From assembly GCA_964535295.1 (NCBI GenBank), contig CAZHUW010000013.1, forward strand, positions 1 through 30,956: 30,956 nt of DNA. The letters are read 5' to 3'. Positions within the stretch are counted from its first letter, which is position 1, and the number at the start of each line of letters is the position of its first letter. Origin of the DNA: SB21 sp964535295 (GTDB taxonomy: Bacteria > CLD3 > SB21). The position numbers and the translations under genes are program-made. Shown one piece after another: positions 12,694 to 20,771 of this stretch. The notes beneath the pieces were generated by a model, which did no database searches, was not told where the DNA came from, and saw only the letters and a list, made by a program, of their open reading frames with translations.

Positions 12694-13899
12694 CTAGTTC
12701 AGAACGGGTATTGAGATGTTTTGCTTAAGCGATTGCGCAACATCGTTTTCGTCATAAGTTTTGATGATATGGTACAATGCATCACGCTCGATAGGTTGAC
12801 GTCCTGCGTCTTTGATCAGTTTGATCAGTTCCGGCTCTGTCATGCCGTGCGCGCTATCAGTGCCTGCCATACTCATGATCTTTTCTTCCAGTATCGTTCC
12901 TTCGATCTCATTGGCTCCATAGCTTAACGCGATCTGAGCCATGCGTTTGCCGATAACAACCCAATAGGCTTTGATATTTGGAAAGTTATCGAGCATGAGC
13001 CTGGGAACGGCAATCATTTTGAGGTCCTCAAATGCACTGACTTCCGGAAGATTTTTCAACCGGTTATTCTCATGCTGGTATTTCAAAGGTATGAAGGTAT
13101 TAAACTGCGCTTTGGCGCCTTTTGATCTCGATACGTCTTGAAGATCGCGAAGCCGCATCAGATGATCGACCCGTTCAGCATAGGTTTCGATGTGTCCATA
13201 AAGCAGCGTGGCATTGGTCATCAGCCCTAATTCATGCGCGATCTCATGCACGGCGAGCCATCCTTCAGCAGTAGATTTCTCATCGCAGATCTTCTTGCGA
13301 ACACGATCGGCAAATATTTCTGCACCGCCACCCGGCATGGCTTCCAGTCCTGCTTCGATCAGTTTTTCCAGAACTTCTCGCAGGGTCATGCGGTAGTGAT
13401 GGGAATAATATTCAATTTCAACCGCCGTGAAACCTTTAATATGGAGATACGGGGCCGTCTCCTTTATCGTTCTAAGCATGTCAGTATAATAGCTGAAGGG
13501 AAGGGTAGGGTGCAAACCCGATGTAATATGAATCTCCTGGATGCCGTGTTTGACGCCTTCGCGCACACGCTGTGCGATCTGTTCCATCGTCATCGTATAG
13601 CCGCCTTCTTCGCCTTCGCGGCGGTAAAAAGAACAGAACATGCATGAATATTCGCATACGTTGGTGGGATTCAGCTGCCGGTTTCGTACAAAAAAGGATC
13701 GGTCGCCGTGAAGACGTTCGCGCACTAAATTAGCCATAAAGCCGACGGAAGTAAGATCGCGCGTTTCAAATAATCTAAGTCCGTCTTCCGTCGTCAATCG
13801 CTGATGATCCATGATCTTTTGGTAAATATCGTCCAATCCGGATTTTTTTATTTGCGACCGGAGTAACGTATGGCTGAGAACGGCGGCCTCTTGAGGCAT
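12694..13899 (-). CDS. mqnE: Aminodeoxyfutalosine synthase (radical SAM)
   Basis: Radical SAM enzyme of 401 residues joining 3-enolpyruvylbenzoate to the adenosyl group of SAM. The [4Fe-4S] motif is NVCEYSCMFCSFYR (Cys82, 86, 89). Other family features: SFFVRNRQLNPTN before the cluster, EIHITSGLHPTLPFSYYTDMLR, IKGFTAVEI, EAMPGGGAEIF, NATLLYGHIET, and a C-terminal MAGTDSAHGMTEPELIKLI. The CEYSC spacing and the GLHP/FTAVEI elements favour MqnE over the paralogue MqnC. First gene of the mqn cluster here; mqnA and mqnC are not in the window. A possible weak promoter and an inverted repeat lie upstream. Confidence 0.93.
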   Translation of the reverse strand: MPQEAAVLSHTLLRSQIKKSGLDDIYQKIMDHQRLTTEDGLRLFETRDLTSVGFMANLVRERLHGDRSFFVRNRQLNPTNVCEYSCMFCSFYRREGEEGGYTMTMEQIAQRVREGVKHGIQEIHITSGLHPTLPFSYYTDMLRTIKETAPYLHIKGFTAVEIEYYSHHYRMTLREVLEKLIEAGLEAMPGGGAEIFADRVRKKICDEKSTAEGWLAVHEIAHELGLMTNATLLYGHIETYAERVDHLMRLRDLQDVSRSKGAKAQFNTFIPLKYQHENNRLKNLPEVSAFEDLKMIAVPRLMLDNFPNIKAYWVVIGKRMAQIALSYGANEIEGTILEEKIMSMAGTDSAHGMTEPELIKLIKDAGRQPIERDALYHIIKTYDENDVAQSLKQNISIPVLN

Positions 13900-13936
13900 A
13901 CGGAGTTCCTTAGTTAGCTTGAACTTTCAAAAATTA

Positions 13937-13953
13937 TTGAAACTTAATTTCAA
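13937..13953. promoter_or_regulatory. Inverted repeat upstream of mqnE (possible operator)
   Basis: TTGAAACTTAATTTCAA: 6-bp arms around a 5-nt centre, the same geometry as the feoA box, directly after the putative mqnE -10. AT-rich, so chance is a real alternative. Confidence 0.3.
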
Positions 13954-13957
13954 AGCG

Positions 13958-13986
13958 AATTTATAAGTTAGGTTTTTCAATTACAA
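13958..13986 (-). promoter_or_regulatory. Possible promoter of mqnE
   Basis: Reading minus: TTGTAA (13986-13981), 17-nt spacer, TAAATT (13963-13958). The hexamers are weaker matches than elsewhere in the window but the spacing is the same. Confidence 0.35.
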
Positions 13987-14007
13987 GAAGAAATTTGAGT
14001 GAGGGGT

Positions 14008-15078
14008 CTAATTCGACTTGAGCAACTCTTCGTTCTCTGCCAGCTGCAGCTTTTCAACGATCTCGTCGATCTTGCCGCCCATGACACCTTCGAGGTCATA
14101 GATGGTCAGGCCGATACGGTGGTCGGTCAGGCGGTTTTGCGGAAAATTGTAGGTCCGGACCTTTTCGCTCCGATCGCCGGAACCTACCATCGATTTGCGT
14201 TTCGAGGCGATCTTGGCGTCGTGTTCCTCTTTTTGCTTTTCGTAAATGCGCGATTTCAAAACTTTCATGGCTTTTTCGCGGTTCTTCAACTGGGAACGTT
14301 CCTCCTGGCACTGTACAACGATACCGGTGGGAAGGTGTGTCATTCGTACGGCCGTTTCAACTTTGTTGACGTTCTGGCCTCCTTTGCCGCCGGAACGGTA
14401 GATGTCAATACGCAGATCGTTGGGATTGATCACGATCTCTTTATCCACATCATCGATGATCGGCAGTACCGCCACGGACGCAGCGGAAGTGTGAACACGG
14501 CCCTGCGTTTCCGTTTTAGGTACGCGCTGTACGCGATGCACGCCGCTTTCAAACTTAAGTTTCCCGTACGCGCCTTTACCGTCAATCTCGATGATCATTT
14601 CCTTGAACCCGCCCTGATTGGCCTCTGTGAAATCGATGGTCTGGAAGGTCCAACCCATTTTTTCAACATAATACCGGTACATGCCGAAAAGATCTCCGAC
14701 AAAAATTCCCGCTTCATCACCGCCGGTGCCGGCACGGATTTCAAGAATGCATCCGCCTTCATCGTGCGGATCTCTCGGAATGAGCAGGTATTTGAGTTCG
14801 TTCTCAATATTTACTTTGTCAATCTCAAGTTGGTTCAACTCCGCACGGGCCATTTCCCGTAATTCAGCGTCGTCTGAATTGTGCAGGATATCTTTGTTAC
14901 CTTCCATATCCGATAACAGCTTACGATAGACGCGGTATTTGTCAACGATCGCTTCGGCGGCGCTGCGCTCTTTGCTCAATGTCCGGAATTGATTCTGATC
15001 CGTGATGGTTTCCGGACGGGTCAACATATCGTTGATCTCGTTGAAGCGAATTTCGATTTTTTCTAATTGGTCGATCAT
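14008..15078 (-). CDS. prfA: Peptide chain release factor 1
   Basis: Class I release factor of 356 residues that frees peptides at UAA and UAG. The catalytic GGQ is at 233-235 (GGKGGQNVNKVE); the tripeptide region reads RVPKTETQGR (P-K-T, 187-189), the PxT form of RF1 rather than the SPF form of RF2. RAGTGGDEAGIFVGDLFGMY is also an RF1/RF2 signature. No internal frameshift is present. It follows the DUF1385 gene by 4 nt, in the order rpmE, DUF1385, prfA seen in many bacteria. Confidence 0.97.
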   Translation of the reverse strand: MIDQLEKIEIRFNEINDMLTRPETITDQNQFRTLSKERSAAEAIVDKYRVYRKLLSDMEGNKDILHNSDDAELREMARAELNQLEIDKVNIENELKYLLIPRDPHDEGGCILEIRAGTGGDEAGIFVGDLFGMYRYYVEKMGWTFQTIDFTEANQGGFKEMIIEIDGKGAYGKLKFESGVHRVQRVPKTETQGRVHTSAASVAVLPIIDDVDKEIVINPNDLRIDIYRSGGKGGQNVNKVETAVRMTHLPTGIVVQCQEERSQLKNREKAMKVLKSRIYEKQKEEHDAKIASKRKSMVGSGDRSEKVRTYNFPQNRLTDHRIGLTIYDLEGVMGGKIDEIVEKLQLAENEELLKSN

Positions 15079-15082
15079 GATG

Positions 15083-16099
15083 TCAATTGGTTAATACCGG
15101 TTCAGTTACCCTGCACTCATGAACGCTCATAGCGCCTTGCACCTGGCCATTTTCATATTCTCCGATCACCGTTTCGCCGAGAGCGGCTGTTAGCGCCGCG
15201 ATCGCAACTTCCACCTGCTTTTCATCCGGCCGTTTCGTTGTAATGCGCTGCAGCCACAGCCCGGGGACCATAAACATTTTGGCTATCGGATTTCTATAAT
15301 ATTTTCCTGAAATTTTTATCAATTCATATGAAATGCCCGCCACGACCGGAATAAAAGGAATATGAAGAAAAATGCGCGTTGAGAGTTCCATCTCTCCGAA
15401 ATTCAGTATGTAAATACTGTCGATGACGGCAAACGAAATGATAGAGCTTAACATGACGAACATGAGGAAACTGGTTCCGCATCGCGGATGCGGAGTATCA
15501 TACTTAAGTGCGTTGACCGGTATGAGCGGATCCTTGTTTTCAAATGCATACACAGCCAGATGCTCCGCCCCGTGATACTGGAATATCCGGAATATATCCT
15601 TCATGGTGCTGATCACCAGCAGGTAACTCAGAAACAAAGCAAGACGTATGCTGCCGGCCGCGAGATTAAACTGCCACGCGGTCTTTTCAATGTTCAGTCC
15701 TTCGGTCGCTATGAAAAGAGGCCCAACAAAAAATATCACAATGCCAAGACAGAGAGCCACTGCCGTAGTGGCCAGCAGGCTTAGTTTTGATTTCTTGTTT
15801 TGGGCCACAGGCTGAGAACCGTTTTTTTTGTTCAAGTCCTGTTCCATGATATTTGCCGAATACTGCAAGGCCCTGGTTCCTATGATCATCATTTCGATCA
15901 AGGCAACCGTTCCGCGAATAATAGGGACATTAAGATACTTGTTCCGTTCCAATAAAGACCGAAAGGGCTCGGTTTTAATAACGATATCCCCATTGACTCT
16001 GCGAACGGCTGTGGCGATTGCGTGCGGGGCTCTCATCATAACGCCTTCGATCACGGCCTGTCCGCCGACGGAAATACTTTTTTTAACGTTTGAACTCAT
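15083..16099 (-). CDS. DUF1385 family putative metal-dependent membrane protein
   Basis: Integral membrane protein of 338 residues. The N-terminal signature SVGGQAVIEGVMMRAPHAIATAVRR (split here only for description) and the histidine motif YHGAEHLAVYAFE, with HPRCGTSFLMFV, identify DUF1385, a family with conserved His residues suggestive of metal binding and unknown function. Four or more hydrophobic segments are visible (near LLATTAVALCLGIVIFFVG, ALFLSYLLVIS, MLSSIISFAVIDSIYIL, IPFIPVVAGISYELI). I chose the ATG at 16099; a TTG at 16120 is also in frame but lies in the U-tract of the preceding terminator. Neither has an SD. Located between rpmE and prfA, its usual genomic place. Confidence 0.9.
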   Translation of the reverse strand: MSSNVKKSISVGGQAVIEGVMMRAPHAIATAVRRVNGDIVIKTEPFRSLLERNKYLNVPIIRGTVALIEMMIIGTRALQYSANIMEQDLNKKNGSQPVAQNKKSKLSLLATTAVALCLGIVIFFVGPLFIATEGLNIEKTAWQFNLAAGSIRLALFLSYLLVISTMKDIFRIFQYHGAEHLAVYAFENKDPLIPVNALKYDTPHPRCGTSFLMFVMLSSIISFAVIDSIYILNFGEMELSTRIFLHIPFIPVVAGISYELIKISGKYYRNPIAKMFMVPGLWLQRITTKRPDEKQVEVAIAALTAALGETVIGEYENGQVQGAMSVHECRVTEPVLTN

Positions 16100-16119
16100 G
16101 GATTTCAATTTTAGACACA

Positions 16120-16165
16120 AAAAAAGGAATACACCGTCACAAGTGAACGCGCATATTCCTTTTTT
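16120..16165. terminator. Terminator-like hairpin between rpmE and DUF1385
   Basis: AAAAAAGGAATA (16120-16131) pairs perfectly with TATTCCTTTTTT (16154-16165); the 22-nt loop contains an inner TCAC/GTGA pairing. U-tracts on both strands make it potentially bidirectional. It ends rpmE transcription 12 nt after the stop and lies 20 nt before the DUF1385 ATG. Confidence 0.75.
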
Positions 16166-16177
16166 AGAAAAACGAAG

Positions 16178-16399
16178 CTAAGCTTTTTCTTTGGATTCTT
16201 TATACTTGGCAAATTTCTTGTTGTACTTATCGACACGGCCTGCGGTATCGATCAATTTCTGCGTACCGGTATAAAAAGGGTGGCAGCTTGAGCAAATTTC
16301 AACTTTAATATCGCCGACGGTCGAACGCGTGGTGAACGTGTTGCCGCACGAACAAGAAACATGCGATATCGGGTAAGCGGGATGAATGTTGTCTTTCAT
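16178..16399 (-). CDS. rpmE: 50S ribosomal protein bL31, zinc-binding form
   Basis: Large-subunit ribosomal protein of 73 residues. The Zn-binding cysteines are present: Cys16 and Cys18 in VSCSCGN, Cys36 and Cys39 in ICSSCHPFYTG. GRVDKYNKKF is the typical C-terminal element. This is the C+ (zinc) type, so a zinc-free replacement copy may exist elsewhere. Preceded by a promoter with a perfect TATAAT. Confidence 0.98.
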   Translation of the reverse strand: MKDNIHPAYPISHVSCSCGNTFTTRSTVGDIKVEICSSCHPFYTGTQKLIDTAGRVDKYNKKFAKYKESKEKA

Positions 16400-16459
16400 G
16401 GGTCGAAATCCTTGATGAATTTATTTTCAAAGAAATTATTTTCAGGACTTTAGCGGCGC

Positions 16460-16488
16460 ATTATACAAAGGAATCCATAAAAACACAA
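16460..16488 (-). promoter_or_regulatory. Promoter of rpmE
   Basis: Reading minus: TTGTGT (16488-16483), 17-nt spacer, TATAAT (16465-16460), preceded by TG one base upstream as in extended -10 elements. Leader of about 55 nt. Confidence 0.55.
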
Positions 16489-16540
16489 TATTTTTTTTCA
16501 TTTTTTTTATCCAGTACGGACCTCTGACCGTTAAAAGGCT

Positions 16541-16569
16541 TTGACTATTAACGGTTTTGTTGGTAGAAT
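16541..16569 (+). promoter_or_regulatory. Sigma-70-type promoter giving a near-leaderless transcript
   Basis: TTGACT (16541-16546), 17-nt spacer, TAGAAT (16564-16569). The start codon is only 9 nt after the -10, so transcription would begin within a few bases of the ATG at 16579. Confidence 0.6.
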
Positions 16570-16578
16570 ATTCCGCCT

Positions 16579-16950
16579 ATGATTCGAACCCTTTCAAACG
16601 CCGCACTGTGTATCCTGATCATTGCCATTACGCATCCGTATGCCTTTTTCAGTTTCGCTTTTCATCCGCTTCAGGTAACGATCTATTGGGACGCACCGGA
16701 CCAGGATGAAGATATATTTGTGAGCCGGATCAATACCGACGACGGAAGCGCCGACATGGTCTACCAGGAGGAATCCAAACGTGATCATGATCAGAAAAGT
16801 AAACTGAAGCTTAAATTCAAGATCGTTTATTTCCCGAGTCAGCCTGATTTTGTTTCTGTGAACCTTTTAGTGACAGAAAAAGGGGATGCGTCGTTTATCT
16901 CACCGTTGCAGAGTTTTCTCGCAGATCATTTCCACCCGCCCAATTCCTGA
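16579..16950 (+). CDS. Small secreted or membrane-anchored protein, unknown
   Basis: Not recognised. 123 residues: a hydrophobic N-terminus (residues 4-30) that could be a signal peptide or anchor, then a polar domain with YWDAPDQDEDIFVSRINTDDG, a charged KRDHDQKSKLKLKFKIVYF stretch, and VSVNLLVTEKG. Strand-rich pattern suggests a small beta domain outside the cytoplasm. There is no SD, consistent with leaderless initiation from the promoter just upstream. It may be co-transcribed with nothing; the receptor gene downstream has its own promoter. Coding status rests on the promoter placement and signal-like start. Confidence 0.55.
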   Translation: MIRTLSNAALCILIIAITHPYAFFSFAFHPLQVTIYWDAPDQDEDIFVSRINTDDGSADMVYQEESKRDHDQKSKLKLKFKIVYFPSQPDFVSVNLLVTEKGDASFISPLQSFLADHFHPPNS

Positions 16951-16962
16951 TCTCACATTCAA

Positions 16963-16980
16963 TGATGTCGGTTGACATCA
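16963..16980. promoter_or_regulatory. Palindromic operator candidate before the second TonB receptor
   Basis: TGATGTCGGTTGACATCA: perfect 7-bp arms with a 4-nt centre. Its right arm covers the -35 (TTGACA) of the receptor promoter, the place where a repressor would act. I do not recognise the regulator. Confidence 0.5.
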
Positions 16981-17000
16981 AAATTAGTAAAATTCATATA
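16972..17000 (+). promoter_or_regulatory. Promoter of the second TonB receptor
   Basis: TTGACA (16972-16977) followed after 17 nt by CATATA (16995-17000); the -35 is perfect and the -10 weak, as is common for activated or strongly regulated promoters. Confidence 0.45.
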
Positions 17001-17029
17001 CGTTAAACAACGAATGATCGGGAGTGATT

Positions 17030-19207
17030 ATGTTTAAATTCACGTTCCTTTTCATCCTGTCATTTCTTGCTGTGGTTTCACTCCGTGCTCAGGAAACAAA
17101 GGATGAGAAGGCAGATTCTACTTATAAATCATATCAACTGGAGGGGATTACGGTTACAGCGACACGTCTTCCAGAGTTGGCAATGGAAGTACCTATGGCG
17201 GTCAATATCCTTCGTCGAGATGAGATCGAAAATGCGCGAGGGTACGGGCTGGATGAAGTATTGTCCGGTATTCCGGGCGTGCTGGCTCAATCCCGTTCTG
17301 GCAACCAGGATATCCGGCTTGCGATCCGAGGGTTTGGGGCACGCGGGGCCGGCGACCGTTCCAATGCCGGGACCACACGCGGCGTTCGTGTTATTCTGAA
17401 TGGTATTCCTCAAACGGAACCGGACGGGCGGACTTCCTTTGATCTGATCGATCCTAATCTTATTCAGAGAATGGAAGTCGTGCGCTCGAATTCATCAGCT
17501 ATTTGGGGGAATGCCGGGGGAGGTATTGTCAGCATCAGTACCGTTCCGGACTACGAAGGCACGTATGCCCGTGCCCAGCACAAAGCGGGAAGTTTTGGTC
17601 TAAGCGAATCATCGGTTCTGATCGGAACCAATAACCGGACTACCAAGTTGTATGGTACATTTACTTCGACCGCATTTGACGGCTGGCGCTATAATTCGTC
17701 GAGTGAGCGAACGCTGGCTACCTTTGGCATCGTATCCAATGTCAGCGATCAAACGACGCTGAATTTTTACGCCGCTTTCACACGCAGCATGTTCAATATA
17801 CCCGGCGCCTTAACGAAGGCCCATTTTGATACGGCCGGACGTGATGCGAACGCAAAGTATGCGATCCAAAAAGAGCGGCGGGTTAATAAGGTGGGGCTGA
17901 TCGGTTTGTCCATGGATCACTCTATCACAAGCCATAACGGTATTTCTGGTATGCTGTATGTCAATCCAAAATTCCTTCAAAGATCCGAAAGAAATACGTT
18001 CAGGGATTTTACCAGGTACCATTTCGGAGGCAATCTGATGTACCGTCACGACTGGAAGTTGTCCGGTATGACCAATACAACGCTGATCGGCGGCGACGGC
18101 GCCTATCAGGACGGCGCCATCTTGTTTTATAATTTACTGAAACAGGATTCGACCGGACAGCGTGGAACTACGCTGCGCAATAACAAACGCGAAGGCGCGC
18201 GGAATCTCGGCTATTTTACGCAAAACGAAACGAAGCTGACCGAGAAACTCTCTGTTACTTTGGGATTGCGATTAGACGCCGTGACCTATTACAGCGAGAA
18301 CTTCCCTGTTACCGCCCAAGATACGGTTAGTACCAAACTCGGGCTGCAGCATAAGACCTTTTCTTCTTTTATTCCGAAAGCGGGCATTTCGTATTTGCTG
18401 ACCGAAAAGCAGACGATCTATGCCAGCCTTGGAGGCGGAATTGAGGTTCCGGCAGGGAATGAAACAGATCCATCCAACGTCAACGGCGACGATGCGAATT
18501 ATCTTATCAATCCGCTTCTTGACCCGATCAGATCAACCACGTTCGAGGTAGGAACCAAACACAACGAGGTCTATCCAGAAGAGAATTTTGTGAAGTTCCT
18601 ATACTACGATGTGGCGCTCTATTGGATCAATGTCAAGAATGATCTGATACCGTACCGGGACGGTGTTTTTTATTTTACGGCAGGCGAAACGCAGCGTCGG
18701 GGTATCGAGTTTAGCGGGAATACCATTTTAGCTTATGGTATTTCAGCAAAAGCCAATGTAACGTATGCCAGTAATAAATACGCGAAATATCAGGTGGATT
18801 CCATCAATGCATCATTCCCAGGCGGCCAATATAAGAACAACAAGGTCGCGGGTCTGCCGGACATAAGTTACTGTGCGAGTGTGAGGTATACCTCTGAACA
18901 ATTGATGAATGCCTATGTAGAATTCGGCATTCAGGGTCTTGGAAAATACTTTGCGGATGATGCAAATAAATTAGAAGTGCCATCGTACAAAATTCTTAAC
19001 ATCTCAATGGGTCTTGCGAAACCCATGAAACTTGGGCATGGTGTGTCCCTCAAGATCTTTGGAGGTGTGAACAACCTACTTGACCGCAAGTATGCATCCT
19101 CGTCATTCATCAATCCGCTTAAAGAAAGCGGGACGAATTTACCGATGTATTTAGAACCGGGCCTTCCAAGGAATTTTTATGCCTCGATAGTACTCGGCTG
19201 GAATTAG
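17030..19207 (+). CDS. TonB-dependent outer-membrane receptor, ligand unknown
   Basis: Outer-membrane transporter of 725 residues. Signal peptide 1-20 (VSLRA), TonB-box-like ITVTATR (40-46), a plug with DEVLSGIPGVLAQSR, LAIRGFGARGAGDRSNAG, GVRVILNGIPQTEPDG, IQRMEVVRSNSSAIWGNAGGG, and a barrel whose last segments include FGGVNNLLDRKYASS. The RGFGARG plug form is common among siderophore or metal-chelate receptors of the FecA/PfeA style. I chose the ATG at 17030 (GGGAG, 5-nt spacer) over a GTG two codons earlier. It has its own promoter with a palindromic operator candidate and its own terminator, so it is a stand-alone regulated unit. Iron is a likely but unproven cargo. Confidence 0.88.
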   Translation: MFKFTFLFILSFLAVVSLRAQETKDEKADSTYKSYQLEGITVTATRLPELAMEVPMAVNILRRDEIENARGYGLDEVLSGIPGVLAQSRSGNQDIRLAIRGFGARGAGDRSNAGTTRGVRVILNGIPQTEPDGRTSFDLIDPNLIQRMEVVRSNSSAIWGNAGGGIVSISTVPDYEGTYARAQHKAGSFGLSESSVLIGTNNRTTKLYGTFTSTAFDGWRYNSSSERTLATFGIVSNVSDQTTLNFYAAFTRSMFNIPGALTKAHFDTAGRDANAKYAIQKERRVNKVGLIGLSMDHSITSHNGISGMLYVNPKFLQRSERNTFRDFTRYHFGGNLMYRHDWKLSGMTNTTLIGGDGAYQDGAILFYNLLKQDSTGQRGTTLRNNKREGARNLGYFTQNETKLTEKLSVTLGLRLDAVTYYSENFPVTAQDTVSTKLGLQHKTFSSFIPKAGISYLLTEKQTIYASLGGGIEVPAGNETDPSNVNGDDANYLINPLLDPIRSTTFEVGTKHNEVYPEENFVKFLYYDVALYWINVKNDLIPYRDGVFYFTAGETQRRGIEFSGNTILAYGISAKANVTYASNKYAKYQVDSINASFPGGQYKNNKVAGLPDISYCASVRYTSEQLMNAYVEFGIQGLGKYFADDANKLEVPSYKILNISMGLAKPMKLGHGVSLKIFGGVNNLLDRKYASSSFINPLKESGTNLPMYLEPGLPRNFYASIVLGWN

Positions 19208-19216
19208 CGCAAATGT

Positions 19217-19248
19217 AAAACCCCGCAACAAAATGCGGGGTTTTTTTT
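19217..19248 (+). terminator. Intrinsic terminator after the second TonB receptor
   Basis: AAAACCCCGC, loop AACAAAAT, GCGGGGTTTT with a further TTTT. 10-bp stem, strong U-tract, 10 nt after the stop. Confidence 0.92.
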
Positions 19249-19255
19249 CGTCTAT

Positions 19256-19284
19256 TTGCATTCAAATTGATTTTTATTTAAATT
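19256..19284 (+). promoter_or_regulatory. Possible promoter of the trxB-aroE gene run
   Basis: TTGCAT (19256-19261), 17-nt spacer, TAAATT (19279-19284), just after the receptor terminator. The predicted start near 19291 precedes the first gene of the run. Confidence 0.4.
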
Positions 19285-19318
19285 CTTTTTTTTTAAGAAA
19301 CCACTTACAACTGATCCC

Positions 19319-19792
19319 ATGACCCCCGACGACCATATAACTATGAAAAACTATCTGCTCAATTCCGAATCGGAAACGATATGGAACGGCACGGTCAGAA
19401 ATTTTACGTTCGCCAATGTGAGCGCTTTATTCATCTGGTTCGGGTATGTTATGCTAAAAGACAATATGGACATTTTTATTTGGATCAACATATTAGCCGT
19501 GTGTTTGTCCGTGACTTTTTCTGGCTGGATCGCGGATCGCATTTGGTATTCTTATGTTTCTCATAACTTCGATAAACCCTTTGCATTAAGAGCTTACGCA
19601 AGCCGGGTGCCTTTTTTCTTTGTTTTATCCGGAATATTTTTTATCATTGCCCTGTTATCCGTTCAGTGGATCGATTGGACCCAAGCTATTCCGTATTTTT
19701 TAGTAGGCGGGTGTATTCAACTAGTGATCCAGGTTCCCCTGCAGTGGTTCCTCTTTAACCGCCTGCGGAAATTAAGTTTAACCAATTTGTAG
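19319..19792 (+). CDS. Four-span inner-membrane protein, unknown
   Basis: Not recognised. 157 residues with four hydrophobic segments: VSALFIWFGYVML, IFIWINILAVCLSVTF, VPFFFVLSGIFFIIALL and AIPYFLVGGCIQLVIQVPLQW, ending in a short basic tail. Between spans 2 and 3 is a polar loop with two aromatic-rich stretches. Neither candidate start (ATG at 19319 or at 19343) has an SD; the second, in AT-rich sequence before KNYLL, is equally likely. It is 17 nt upstream of trxB and probably co-transcribed; no function can be assigned. Confidence 0.7.
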   Translation: MTPDDHITMKNYLLNSESETIWNGTVRNFTFANVSALFIWFGYVMLKDNMDIFIWINILAVCLSVTFSGWIADRIWYSYVSHNFDKPFALRAYASRVPFFFVLSGIFFIIALLSVQWIDWTQAIPYFLVGGCIQLVIQVPLQWFLFNRLRKLSLTNL

Positions 19793-19809
19793 TAGAAGGA
19801 GTATAATTC

Positions 19810-20742
19810 TTGAGCACCACAGTTCACAAGGTTATCATCATCGGTTCCGGTCCGGCAGGATTAACCGCCGCCATTTACGCCTCAAGGGCAAATTTGAATC
19901 CGATCGTTTTCGAAGGAAATCAGCCCGGAGGGCAGTTAACCATAACTACGGAAGTAGAGAATTATCCCGGATTTCCCAAAGGCGTTTTAGGCCCGGAAAT
20001 GATGGAGCTGTTCAGAGAACAGGCCACGCGATTCGGCGCCGTATGTGAATTCAAATCCATTGAAAAAGTAGATTTTTCCAAACGGCCGTTTACGGTCATC
20101 GATGACGGCGGTGCTGAGCACTTGGCGGAATCCATTATTATTTCAACGGGCGCTTCGGCAAAACTTCTGGGACTGCCTAAAGAAAAAGAATTGATGGGAT
20201 ACGGTGTATCTGCCTGTGCGACCTGCGATGGATTTTTCTTCAAAGGGAAGGACATTCATGTGGTTGGCGGCGGAGATACGGCGATGGAGGAAGCTACATT
20301 TTTAACCAAATTCGCCAAGTCGGTAACGCTCATTCACCGGCGGCAGGAATTCCGCGCATCCAAGATCATGGTTGAACGTGCAAAACAAAATGAAAAGATC
20401 AAATACTTGCTTGATACGGAAGTGGTGGATATTACCGGAACGCAGGATTCTCATATTAAATCTCTCAAAGTGAAAAACGTAAAGACCGGCGCGGTCTCGG
20501 ACGTTTCGACACAGGGTTTTTTCCTTGCGATAGGCCACAAGCCTAACACGGACCTTTTCAAAGGTTTTTTGAATATGGATGAAAATGGATATCTGATCAC
20601 AGAAGCCAAGTCCACCAAGACTAATATTCCAGGTGTATTTGCTTGCGGGGATGTACAGGATAGTTATTACCGTCAGGCTATCACCGCAGCAGGAAGCGGA
20701 TGTATGGCCGCGATAGATGCTGAAAGATTTTTAGCACATTAA
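19810..20742 (+). CDS. trxB: Thioredoxin reductase
   Basis: FAD- and NADPH-dependent cytosolic enzyme of 310 residues that reduces thioredoxin. FAD-binding GSGPAGLTAAIYASRA (12-27), the PGGQLTITTEVENYPGFP region, the redox-active pair in SACATCDG (Cys136, Cys139), NADPH-binding VGGGDTAMEEA with HRRQEFRASK, and the C-terminal GVFACGDVQDSYYRQAITAAGSGCMAA are all present. Translation starts at a TTG preceded by AAGGAG with 9 nt spacing. Full family length. Confidence 0.97.
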   Translation: MSTTVHKVIIIGSGPAGLTAAIYASRANLNPIVFEGNQPGGQLTITTEVENYPGFPKGVLGPEMMELFREQATRFGAVCEFKSIEKVDFSKRPFTVIDDGGAEHLAESIIISTGASAKLLGLPKEKELMGYGVSACATCDGFFFKGKDIHVVGGGDTAMEEATFLTKFAKSVTLIHRRQEFRASKIMVERAKQNEKIKYLLDTEVVDITGTQDSHIKSLKVKNVKTGAVSDVSTQGFFLAIGHKPNTDLFKGFLNMDENGYLITEAKSTKTNIPGVFACGDVQDSYYRQAITAAGSGCMAAIDAERFLAH

Positions 20743-20771
20743 AATATATCATTTTACATGGAGAATCTATT

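Noticed and set aside
12694..13899. Assignment as MqnC (cyclic dehypoxanthine futalosine synthase)
   Set aside because: The CEYSCMFC context and the GLHP and FTAVEI elements fit MqnE better; MqnC has a different pre-cluster sequence.
13999..14862. Open frame of 287 codons on the plus strand antisense to prfA
   Set aside because: Entirely opposite a complete and conserved release factor gene; no SD, and the translation looks like the reverse of a conserved coding frame.
14008..15078. Assignment as release factor 2
   Set aside because: The discriminator region reads PKT rather than SPF, and there is no programmed frameshift site.
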